The notes under the pieces were generated by a model that saw only the letters and a list, made by a program, of their open reading frames with translations, was not told the origin of the DNA and did not search any database. A program made the position numbers and the translations under genes. A DNA stretch of 36,849 bases from Bacteroidales bacterium UBA1217 (GTDB lineage Bacteria; Bacteroidota; Bacteroidia; Bacteroidales; P3). Below, piece after piece: positions 25,314 to 32,414 of the stretch (its first letter is position 1; the number at the start of each line of letters is the position of its first letter). The stretch lies in assembly GCA_002309335.1 (NCBI GenBank), contig DBXH01000049.1, positions 1-36,849 of the forward strand. Direction: 5' to 3'.

Positions 25314-26924
25314 TCAAAATCCAGGAAGACTGATGAACAATGTCGGCAATATGAGCAAGAAACCTATAACGATAAGAAACAGGATGAATTTCCATACCCA
25401 CTTGAGCCAAGTGGCGTAGGGAATCTTTGCAATACCGAGACAGCCGACAAGCACTCCCGATGTCGGTGTAAGCATATTGGTGAAACCGTCGCCAAACTGG
25501 AATGCCAGCACTACAGCCTGACGCGAGATGTCGGTCAGATCGGCAAACTGCGACATTATGGGCATCGTCAGCGCCGCCTTTGCCGACCCCGACGGCATAA
25601 TTATATTGAGCATTGTCTGAAACGCGTACATTGCTCCCATCGATGTAACCTCACCTGCCTTTGCCAGCGAGCGAGTGAGACCATACAGGATGGTGTCGAT
25701 GACCTTTCCGTCACGAAGAATGAAAATGATGCCGCTGGCCAGTCCTACAACCAATGCCGCCGAAAGGATGTCCTTACATCCGGCAAGGAACAGCTTTGCC
25801 AAATCGTCGGCTTTCTGATTGTCGGCAATTCCTGCAAGGAGTCCCATCGCCAAGAACAATGCCGAAATCTCCATAACATACCAGTCGTAACCCAAAACAC
25901 CTACAACCAGGTATAATATGGTGAAAACAAGTATGTCGAGTATAAAGAAATGGACCGATTTACGTAACGCAATAAAACCTGTCAGAAGGAACAATCCTGC
26001 AAAAACCGGCATTAGGCACACATTGGAACTACGGCTTCCCATTGCGATGGGTGTCATCGGATAACGTAGTGCGCACCATAGCATTACAGCGCCCAAAAGC
26101 ACATATACAATCCAGGCGATACGAGGAGTATGATAGACAACTTCACTATCAGCTTGCTGCTGCGAACGTTCACGCCAATAAGCATCAAGCTTATATACAG
26201 GCGATTTCTCAGGATGCTTCTTCACTCTGTCGGCATAGAGCAAAACAAACACTATACCGATGATTGTCAGTACTATCCAACAGAAGAAACGGTATTCAAG
26301 TCCGGAGAATAACTGCAAACCTGCAATACCCTGTGCTATGCCTATGGTGAATGGATTCAACATAGCTCCCGCAAAGCCAATATGGGCGGCCATATAGCAC
26401 ATACAGACACCGACAATCGAATCATAACCCATTGATATAGCCAACGGTACAAAGATTACCACAAAGGCAATAGTTTCTTCGCTCATACCAAACAGGGCAC
26501 CAAACAAGCTGAAAAGAATCATTATCAAAGAGATGATGATATTTTCAACGCCAACCTTTTGGAAGAACTTGTGCCTGTTAAGTCGCTGAACCCGACGCAG
26601 AAAGGCCATCACTCCGATATCGATGGCGTGACTGTTGTTGAGAATCCAGAACGCACCACCGACCATCAAAATAAAAATGATTATGTCGGCCTTGTCGCAG
26701 AATCCTGAAAAAAGGGAGGAGAAGACCTGCCAGGTTTGCGGCTGGTTGTCAACATAATGGAACGAATCGCCTCGCACAACCTCGCGTGTCGACACGCTAC
26801 CATCGGCGTTGGTAATGTTGATGCTTTCTCTAACAAATTCGCCGCCCGGAATAAACCAAGTCAATAGGGCGGCGAAAAGTATCAGAAAAAAAACTATGGT
26901 AAATGTGTGCGGAATCCGCTTCAT
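25314..26924 (-). CDS. YfcC/DcuC family carrier
   Basis: Integral membrane carrier of 536 residues in the YfcC group of the DcuC (C4-dicarboxylate anaerobic carrier) family, with about twelve helices. Typical segments are the N-terminal IPHTFTIVFFLILFAALLTWFIPGGEF, the FGMSEETIAFVVIFVPLAISMGYDSIVGV re-entrant motif, NPFTIGIAQGIAGLQLFSG, and in the second half NIIMPSGSAKAALTMPIM and GDGFTNMLTPTSGVLVG. Substrates are thought to be small organic acids or peptides; specificity cannot be read. Its ATG overlaps the stop of purC in ATGA, so translation is probably coupled to purC although the functions differ. Confidence 0.92.
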   Translation of the reverse strand: MKRIPHTFTIVFFLILFAALLTWFIPGGEFVRESINITNADGSVSTREVVRGDSFHYVDNQPQTWQVFSSLFSGFCDKADIIIFILMVGGAFWILNNSHAIDIGVMAFLRRVQRLNRHKFFQKVGVENIIISLIMILFSLFGALFGMSEETIAFVVIFVPLAISMGYDSIVGVCMCYMAAHIGFAGAMLNPFTIGIAQGIAGLQLFSGLEYRFFCWIVLTIIGIVFVLLYADRVKKHPEKSPVYKLDAYWRERSQQQADSEVVYHTPRIAWIVYVLLGAVMLWCALRYPMTPIAMGSRSSNVCLMPVFAGLFLLTGFIALRKSVHFFILDILVFTILYLVVGVLGYDWYVMEISALFLAMGLLAGIADNQKADDLAKLFLAGCKDILSAALVVGLASGIIFILRDGKVIDTILYGLTRSLAKAGEVTSMGAMYAFQTMLNIIMPSGSAKAALTMPIMSQFADLTDISRQAVVLAFQFGDGFTNMLTPTSGVLVGCLGIAKIPYATWLKWVWKFILFLIVIGFLLILPTLFISLPGF

Positions 26925-27868
26925 AATTTTGCCAGACAGTCGTTTACATTTTTCTCAATACGGGCCTCAACATCGGTGCAGTCGTCAGCTTTAACGAACT
27001 TTTCACCGGTAATATGCTCATACAGTTCAATATATCTATCAGTTATTGAATTCACTATTGCATCGGTCATTTCGGGAACCTTCTGACCCTCTTTACCTTG
27101 AAAGCCGTTCTCCATAAGCCATTCACGGACAAACTCTTTGCTGAGCTGACGCTGGCGCTCGCCCTTTGCCTGACGTTCCTCATAGCCGTCGGCATAGAAA
27201 TAGCGCGACGAGTCGGGAGTGTGGATTTCATCGATAAGATAAATCTTGCCGTCGCGTTTTCCAAACTCATATTTGGTGTCAACAAGGATAAGACCCTTCT
27301 GTGCAGCAATCTCGGTGCCGCGCTGGAACAGCTGCAATGAGTATTTCTCAAGCTGGTCGTAGTCCTCCTGCGACACAAGTCCTGTGCGGATAATCTCCTC
27401 GCGCGAAATATTTTCGTCGTGACCCTCGTCGGCTTTTGTCGTCGGAGTGACGATAGGAGTCGGGAATTTCTGGTTTTCAACCATTCCCTCAGGCAAGGTG
27501 ATTCCACAAAGCACCCGGTTGCCGGCTTTATATTCACGCCAAGCAGAACCGGCCAGATAACCGCGAACAATCATTTCGACACGGAATCCTTCGCACTTCA
27601 AACCGACGGTAACCATCGGATCGGGACTTGCCAGCTTCCAGTTAGGGACTATATCGGCAGTTGCATCAAGGAATTTAGATGCTATCTGATTGAGCACCTG
27701 ACCTTTGAAGGGTATTCCTTTAGGCAATACCACATCAAACGCCGAAATACGGTCGCTGACAACCATTGCCATATATTTGTCGTCGATGTTATAAACATCA
27801 CGGACTTTGCCTACATAAAGACTTTTCTGTTTTGGAAAATGATAATTGGTTTTTACTATTGCTTGCAT
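26921..27868 (-). CDS. purC: phosphoribosylaminoimidazolesuccinocarboxamide synthase
   Basis: PurC (SAICAR synthetase) joins aspartate to CAIR with ATP in purine biosynthesis. Its 315 residues make it the longer, yeast-like type common in Bacteroidota rather than the 240-residue E. coli type. Motifs are GKVRDVYNIDD, VSDRISAFDVVLPKGIPFKGQVLNQIA, the CAIR-binding VEMIVRGYLAGSAWREYK, FPTPIVTPTTKADEGHDENIS, and LVDTKYEFGKRDGKIYLIDEIHTPDSSRY, which supplies metal and ATP ligands. It lies 30 bp after rsmD on the minus strand with no visible promoter between them, and overlaps yfcC by 4 bp. No purine riboswitch is seen upstream. Confidence 0.96.
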   Translation of the reverse strand: MQAIVKTNYHFPKQKSLYVGKVRDVYNIDDKYMAMVVSDRISAFDVVLPKGIPFKGQVLNQIASKFLDATADIVPNWKLASPDPMVTVGLKCEGFRVEMIVRGYLAGSAWREYKAGNRVLCGITLPEGMVENQKFPTPIVTPTTKADEGHDENISREEIIRTGLVSQEDYDQLEKYSLQLFQRGTEIAAQKGLILVDTKYEFGKRDGKIYLIDEIHTPDSSRYFYADGYEERQAKGERQRQLSKEFVREWLMENGFQGKEGQKVPEMTDAIVNSITDRYIELYEHITGEKFVKADDCTDVEARIEKNVNDCLAKL

Positions 27869-27898
27869 AATATATTGTTTTACTTATAAATATCTTAT

Positions 27899-28447
27899 TT
27901 ATTCCTCATCCAGTTTATTGGCGAAGAAAGTGAAATTCACCTTCCCGTAAGCACGATGTTGCCAGAAATGCGGATGATTTTCAAATTCAAATTCTTTTGG
28001 ATGCTCCAGAATAAAAACACCGTCATCGGTCAACACATTGCTCTGAAACACAATATCGGGCAGTTTAGGCAAATCCTGCAATGCGTATGGCGGGTCGGCA
28101 AAAACAATGTCAAACTTCTTATATGCGCGTTTCAACAAGTCGAACACATCGGCTCTGACCACGTGAATGTTCTTCACATTCATCTGTTGCGCCGCCGATT
28201 TAATATATTCTGTACAGGCGTTGTTGATATCAATGCTGGTAACCTCTTTTGCCCCTCGCGACACAAATTCAAAACTCACCGCACCGGTGCCGGCAAACAA
28301 ATCCATCACCGCCGACTCTTCATAGTCCACATAGTTGTTCAAAATATTGAACAAACTCTCGCGTGCCATATCCGTCGTGGGGCGGACAGGAAGATTGGCG
28401 GGAGGATTCAGACGACGTCCTCTAAGTGTTCCGGCAATGATTCGCAT
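27899..28447 (-). CDS. rsmD: 16S rRNA (guanine(966)-N2)-methyltransferase RsmD
   Basis: RsmD methylates G966 of 16S rRNA in the small ribosomal subunit using S-adenosylmethionine. The 182-residue protein has all family marks: MRIIAGTLRGRRL at the N-terminus, VRPTTDMARESLFNIL, the SAM-binding DLFAGTGAVSFEFVSRGA, VTSIDINN, RADVF and the catalytic DIVFADPPYA (DPPY) motif, ending VFILEHPKEFEFE. It begins 6 bp after the DUF3822 gene, a pairing often seen in this phylum, and precedes purC by 30 bp. Confidence 0.95.
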   Translation of the reverse strand: MRIIAGTLRGRRLNPPANLPVRPTTDMARESLFNILNNYVDYEESAVMDLFAGTGAVSFEFVSRGAKEVTSIDINNACTEYIKSAAQQMNVKNIHVVRADVFDLLKRAYKKFDIVFADPPYALQDLPKLPDIVFQSNVLTDDGVFILEHPKEFEFENHPHFWQHRAYGKVNFTFFANKLDEE

Positions 28448-28453
28448 AACAAA

Positions 28454-29281
28454 TTAAGATAATATTAGCGCACTGCGATATATCGGCAAATGCTGCATCT
28501 CAGGCTTCGTCAGCGTTAGTGACCTGCCTGTATAAAGGGCCACGCTGGGGAAATATCCGCGCAGACGGGCAAATCTCTCACGGTCAATATCACCACATAC
28601 GGCAACAACCAACATCGCATCCTCAAGATGGAAATGCTTTGTGAGATTCAACGCGTGATATATTGTCTCGTCGAAATTTGCACAGTCGAATGTGTTGGAT
28701 ATCTGCAGCTTTTTGTTGCACATCACGGCAAAATCCGTCTCGCCATTTCTGACATTCATCAGAAGTACCGATTTCATTTCACTGTTGTTCAACACCGTTG
28801 CATTAACCATCTTGCTGTGCTGACATCTGACTGCCAATCCCGGAACGGCAATCTTGAAAGCCGATACGATACCGTTGTCAGCACTGAAAACTATATATGA
28901 CTTGATATGCTCATTATAGTCCACAGCCACACAACAGCCAGCATCGATAGTGCATAATGCCTCAAGATATCCGCGCTGTTTTTTATCATCATAAAGATGC
29001 TGCGGAACCCATACAAACTGGCGGCTGAAAACCACCAGTTCTTTCTCTTTCAGTCCAAAAGGCTGAATGTGGGCATCCGACAAGGCTCCCTTGATATCGG
29101 CAATTATTTCTGACATCGAAGCCTTAAGATTGCATTCTACATCGCCTATTGCAAGCAGCTCGTCCTGAACGGTAGTTACCGAAAAAGAAAATCCATTTGA
29201 CGTGAGGCAAATGGATAATCTTTTTTCATACGAGGCAACTTCTTTTTCTGATGCGATAAAAGAGTTGATTTTATATGACAT
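28454..29281 (-). CDS. DUF3822 family protein
   Basis: Protein of 275 residues, no signal or membrane helix, resembling the DUF3822 family that sits next to rsmD in Bacteroidota. The fold looks like two half actin/ribonuclease-like halves: LSICLTSNGFSFSV followed by a strand-rich region, then VDYNEHIKSYIVFSAD and MLVVAVCGDIDRERFARLRGYFP. The DYNEH and LNNSEMKSVLLMNVRNGETDFAVM segments recall an ASKHA-type ATPase arrangement, but no phosphate-binding motif is certain. It lies 11 bp after the gene at 29293 and 6 bp before rsmD. Function is unknown; its constant place by rsmD suggests a link to translation or RNA modification, which is inference. Confidence 0.8.
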   Translation of the reverse strand: MSYKINSFIASEKEVASYEKRLSICLTSNGFSFSVTTVQDELLAIGDVECNLKASMSEIIADIKGALSDAHIQPFGLKEKELVVFSRQFVWVPQHLYDDKKQRGYLEALCTIDAGCCVAVDYNEHIKSYIVFSADNGIVSAFKIAVPGLAVRCQHSKMVNATVLNNSEMKSVLLMNVRNGETDFAVMCNKKLQISNTFDCANFDETIYHALNLTKHFHLEDAMLVVAVCGDIDRERFARLRGYFPSVALYTGRSLTLTKPEMQHLPIYRSALILS

Positions 29282-29292
29282 ATAAATAGTTT

Positions 29293-30018
29293 TTATTCAA
29301 AATTGCCTTCGGTCACAGGAGCTGTGATATCACCAACTCTCCATCCAAGGAATTTATTCTTTTCTTTCAGTTCAGCTTTCTTGTTGATCAACCACTGGGC
29401 ATCACTGCCTGTGAAAATCTCTACAAACTTGTGGAAACCGCCTTTGTTCTCTGCATTCACATAGTCAGCATAGAGGTCATCCAGCATCACATACACTTCG
29501 AAGGTGGGTAATTTGTCACCGGCACCCGACAGCGAAGCGGCAACAGAGTCGGCCTTCACAGTAAATTTGGTTTTCTTGTGGGTGTAAGGCACATAGATAA
29601 CATCGGCCAGTTGCTCGTCGGTGAGGGTCAGCTTTCCGTCTTCACGAAGTTTGTCGAGAGGAACGACTTTTGCTTCCTTCTGAACAATCCAACCTTTACG
29701 GATAGCCTCCAGCTCGGGCATATCATACACCGAGTCGGGAGCGTTTTCAGCCTTTTCTTTCTTCATCACACGCTGCTCCTGTTTGTGGAGGTTGATAAGA
29801 AGAGTGTCAAAATCGCCACAGTAAGTACCGTATGCCTGTTTGTGGGCCTCTTCCAACGTGCGAATCACTTTCAATTTTTCGCCACAAGCGTCACGACGGG
29901 TGAAAAACTCTGTCTCACGCTGTTGAGGACGGTCAACGCAAAGGAAAATCATAATAGCGAGGAACACAATCAAAAGTCCCAGAACGCTTTTAAGGATAAT
30001 AGATCCAGTTTTGCTCAT
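29293..30018 (-). CDS. hypothetical membrane-anchored protein
   Basis: Not recognised. A 241-residue protein with one N-terminal hydrophobic helix (about residues 6-28, preceded by MSKTGS) and a charged, soluble remainder, so it is probably an inner-membrane-anchored protein facing the periplasm. Residues 40-100 (CGEKLKVIRTLEEAHKQAYGTYCGDFDTLLINLHKQEQRVM) are helical and contain two cysteines that could pair. The arrangement of a short anchor followed by IRTLEEAHKQAYGTYCGDFDTL resembles the N-terminal part of type II pseudopilins, where a helix precedes residues such as AYGTYCGDF, but the GFTLIE motif is missing. It is the first gene of the leftward six-gene unit, with a promoter element upstream at 30062. 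Confidence 0.65.
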   Translation of the reverse strand: MSKTGSIILKSVLGLLIVFLAIMIFLCVDRPQQRETEFFTRRDACGEKLKVIRTLEEAHKQAYGTYCGDFDTLLINLHKQEQRVMKKEKAENAPDSVYDMPELEAIRKGWIVQKEAKVVPLDKLREDGKLTLTDEQLADVIYVPYTHKKTKFTVKADSVAASLSGAGDKLPTFEVYVMLDDLYADYVNAENKGGFHKFVEIFTGSDAQWLINKKAELKEKNKFLGWRVGDITAPVTEGNFE

Positions 30019-30061
30019 TTTGTTAGTATTTTTATTGTTATAATTTCATAATTTGAGATTG

Positions 30062-30069
30062 CAAATATA
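30062..30069 (-). promoter_or_regulatory. -7 promoter element (TATATTTG) for the six-gene leftward unit
   Basis: On the minus strand TATATTTG matches TAnnTTTG and lies 43 bp before the ATG at 30018, in AT-rich DNA. A TTTG at 30085-30082 is only 12 bases upstream, so the -33 element is unclear. The rest of 30070-30242 shows nothing I can name. Confidence 0.5.
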
Positions 30070-30242
30070 CGAATATTTATTCAAATAGAATATTGCTTTT
30101 ATGAAAAAAAATATATTTACAACACAACATCATAATTGACAATTTTTTACAAATGTACAAAAGTTTCCACCCGACAACAGTTTTCCACTCTCGTATGCTT
30201 GTTTTATGCCAATCTTCTTTAAAAATATTTAGGAAATAGGAA

Positions 30243-30306
30243 TTGTATTGTCTTTTTACTCCCCATTAACTTTCCTCTAACTCCCCATTAACTCCACAAA
30301 ACCTTT
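30243..30306 (+). repeat. intergenic repeats: GTATTGTC copy and 14-bp direct repeat
   Basis: TTGTATTGTCTTTTTACTCC at 30243-30262 is a diverged copy of the repeat at 11106 and 36554. It merges into a perfect 14-base direct repeat ACTCCCCATTAACT at 30258-30271 and 30280-30293 (22-base period), then ACAAAACCTTTAACCCC. It lies just downstream of the stop of the kinase-RapZ gene on the other strand. Confidence 0.65.
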
Positions 30307-30314
30307 AACCCCGT

Positions 30315-31724
30315 TTACAATTTGCTCTGTTCCAGATGGTGCAGCGACACGTTGCAGTCAAAGTTCTCGTGAACAAACCGGGCAATTCTCTCCGCGCAGT
30401 ACACCGACCTGTGACGGCCTCCGGTACAGCCAAAATTAATCATCAGCCGCGTATAGCCTCTGCTTATATAACTAGCAACCGACTCCCCTACTATGCCGCG
30501 CACATACTCCAGATACCGCTCTGTTTCAGGATGATCCTCAAAGAAATCAATAACCGCTTGGTCTCGCCCGTTCAACATCTTATATTCGTCATACAGACCT
30601 GGATTGGGCAACGCGCGACAGTCAAACACATATCCGCCACCGTTACCACTTTTGTCAAAAGGTATCCCTTTGCGATACGAGAAACTGAATATGCTGACAG
30701 TCAGTTTCTCTTCGCTCTCCGAATACTCTTTCATCTCTGTTATCGCCTGCCACACCGACTTCAAATGCGGTATCTCTACCGGAAGTTCCACCTTATCCAA
30801 AACCCTGCGCAAGTTCCTGACAGCAAATGGAATACTCTTTACAAAATACTCCTTCTTCTCAATAACACCCCTATACCCGTATGCTCCCATTGCCTGCATC
30901 ATCCTAGCCAGAAGATAGCCGTAGAACTTGTGCTTAAACATCTCTCTGTCAAACGGATGTTCTTTGTTGCTCATCGCCTCGCGCTTGTCAAGGTAATACT
31001 CGAGCAACTCGCCGCGCATTTCATCCGGCACATCCGACTTGGAACTATACAGCAGCGATGCTAGGTCATACTGCGCCGCACCCTTACGGGCTCCCTGGAA
31101 GTCAATGAAATACAATTTGTCGTCATAAATCATTATGTTACGCGACTGGTAATCGCGATACATAAAATAATCACAATCCTCATCCAGAAGATAATCCGTG
31201 AAATTCTGGAAATCGCGTTCCAACAACTGCTCGTCGAATGGGATATGGAATAATTTAAGGAAGTAGTACTTGAAATAGTTCAAATCCCATTGTATTGCCT
31301 GATGGTCGAATCTCGGACGTGGATAGGCGTTGCTGAAATCAATGTCACGGCAAACAGTCTGTATCTCAATCAGGCTGTCTATGGCGCTTTGATACAATTC
31401 CCGCATCTGGTCGGTGACATCCACGCCGTTGGTTTTCCTCGACGACAGATAAGTATAAATAGTCACATTGCCCAAATCCTGTTGCAGATAAGTCGTCCTG
31501 TCCTCGCTCACGGCATACACCTCTGGCACATTAATACCACGTTTCCTCATCTCTTCGGCAAAGAAAAAGAATGCTTCGTTTTCACGCACATCTTTGTTGA
31601 CGGCGGCGATACAACTTTTGTTCTCACCTTCAAGTCTGTAATACAACCTGTTCGATCCGTTTGCTGTAATCTGTATTTTGGTCTTGTACGGCTCACCGGC
31701 CCATTTCTCAAACAATTCCTCCAT
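30315..31724 (-). CDS. sugar kinase (AmgK-like) fused to RapZ C-terminal domain
   Basis: Two-domain protein of 469 residues. Residues 1-335 are an aminoglycoside-phosphotransferase-fold kinase of the AmgK type, which phosphorylates the anomeric carbon of MurNAc/GlcNAc in cell-wall recycling: NGSNRLYYRL (nucleotide loop), YLQQDLGN (hinge), YRDYQSRNIMI with Asp191 and Asn196 as catalytic base and metal ligand, and YFIDFQGA with Asp208. Residues 341-469 match the C-terminal, glucosamine-6-phosphate-sensing half of RapZ: SFSYRKGIPFD, GYVFDCRALPNPG, and INFGCTGGRHRSVYCAERIARF. The RapZ P-loop domain is absent. The gene starts 2 bp after atpZ. A nucleotidyltransferase (MurU-like) partner, expected beside amgK in some genomes, is not adjacent here. 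Confidence 0.88.
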   Translation of the reverse strand: MEELFEKWAGEPYKTKIQITANGSNRLYYRLEGENKSCIAAVNKDVRENEAFFFFAEEMRKRGINVPEVYAVSEDRTTYLQQDLGNVTIYTYLSSRKTNGVDVTDQMRELYQSAIDSLIEIQTVCRDIDFSNAYPRPRFDHQAIQWDLNYFKYYFLKLFHIPFDEQLLERDFQNFTDYLLDEDCDYFMYRDYQSRNIMIYDDKLYFIDFQGARKGAAQYDLASLLYSSKSDVPDEMRGELLEYYLDKREAMSNKEHPFDREMFKHKFYGYLLARMMQAMGAYGYRGVIEKKEYFVKSIPFAVRNLRRVLDKVELPVEIPHLKSVWQAITEMKEYSESEEKLTVSIFSFSYRKGIPFDKSGNGGGYVFDCRALPNPGLYDEYKMLNGRDQAVIDFFEDHPETERYLEYVRGIVGESVASYISRGYTRLMINFGCTGGRHRSVYCAERIARFVHENFDCNVSLHHLEQSKL

Positions 31725-31726
31725 AG

Positions 31727-31927
31727 TCAGTCTTTTATCCCTTTTACCAGTCTAATCATTGCGACAACCAGTCCTAACACCGTCAGCAACAGGGTAAACA
31801 CAGGGAATCTTCCTCCCCTGCCCTTGTCTATGGCTACGCCACCCCACACCGCACCACCGACAATGACTGCCATTTCGATGCCAAGTGTCGAATATCGCAC
31901 CCAATTGCTCCAGTCGTCACTCTTCAC
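31727..31927 (-). CDS. AtpZ/AtpI family small membrane protein
   Basis: A 66-residue protein with two membrane helices (about 13-33 and 42-60) separated by the short loop DKGRGGRFP. This AtpZ/AtpI pattern (GIEMAVIVGGAVWGGVAIDK, then a second helix with VAMIRLVKG) is that of the accessory subunit often encoded near F-type ATP synthase operons, where it may aid c-ring assembly or divalent cation uptake. No ATP synthase genes occur in this window; in Bacteroidota a copy beside a bactofilin gene is common. It ends 2 bp before the kinase-RapZ gene and starts 12 bp after the bactofilin gene. Confidence 0.82.
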   Translation of the reverse strand: MKSDDWSNWVRYSTLGIEMAVIVGGAVWGGVAIDKGRGGRFPVFTLLLTVLGLVVAMIRLVKGIKD

Positions 31928-31939
31928 GCTGTCAACGCG

Positions 31940-32338
31940 TTACTGTTCCACGGCTTCGTCACCCTGCTCGTTGGCGCGCATCTCGTTTTCTTTGCGCACC
32001 TCGTCGAGCATACGGCACGAACCGGTGAAAGTTGCGCCCGGCTCTATGCTGAGTCTGTTTATCAGTATGTCGCCTTTCACATTGGCTGTGTTGTTCAGCG
32101 ACAACAGCTCCTTAACCGAGATGTTACCGTCAACGCGGCCTATGATGTTGGCATTCTGGCACACTACGTTGCCTTTTATCATACCCGATTCTCCAACAAC
32201 AAGCTTGCCGTTCAACGTGATGTTTCCTTCCAGCGTTCCGTCAAGACGGAAATCGCCCACAGCGGTAATGCCGCCCTTGATTGTCGTGCCTTTGGCAATG
32301 GTATTAATCGTTGTTTCCATTTCTGCAAATTTTGCCAT
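31940..32338 (-). CDS. bactofilin family polymer-forming protein
   Basis: Bactofilin, a self-assembling cytoskeletal protein involved in cell shape or envelope localisation. The core from about residue 15 to 105 is a right-handed beta-helix built of repeated short strands such as GDFRLDGTLEGNITLNGKLVVGESGMIKGNVVCQNANIIGRVDGNISVKELLSL. The disordered acidic C-terminus (NEMRANEQGDEAVEQ) is also typical. I place the start at the ATG at 32338 (MAKFAEMETTIN, 132 residues); an in-frame ATG at 32383 would add 15 polar residues. The gene lies 76 bp after the PorW-like gene and 12 bp before atpZ, in one leftward run. Confidence 0.88.
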   Translation of the reverse strand: MAKFAEMETTINTIAKGTTIKGGITAVGDFRLDGTLEGNITLNGKLVVGESGMIKGNVVCQNANIIGRVDGNISVKELLSLNNTANVKGDILINRLSIEPGATFTGSCRMLDEVRKENEMRANEQGDEAVEQ

Positions 32339-32414
32339 ATTATATTGTTTTAATTTGTTTTTCCTATAATTATTGTTATTCACCCTCGTCTCCTTTAATC
32401 TTTAACTACGAACT

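Noticed and set aside
30070..30242. possible small RNA or riboswitch in the 30019-30314 gap
   Set aside because: I could not find a stable stem or a known riboswitch pattern; only a promoter element and repeats are supported.
31290..32369. 359-codon plus-strand frame across the kinase-RapZ, AtpZ and bactofilin genes
   Set aside because: It crosses three well supported minus-strand genes and their gaps, and its low-complexity Ser/Pro/Thr composition is that of an antisense shadow.
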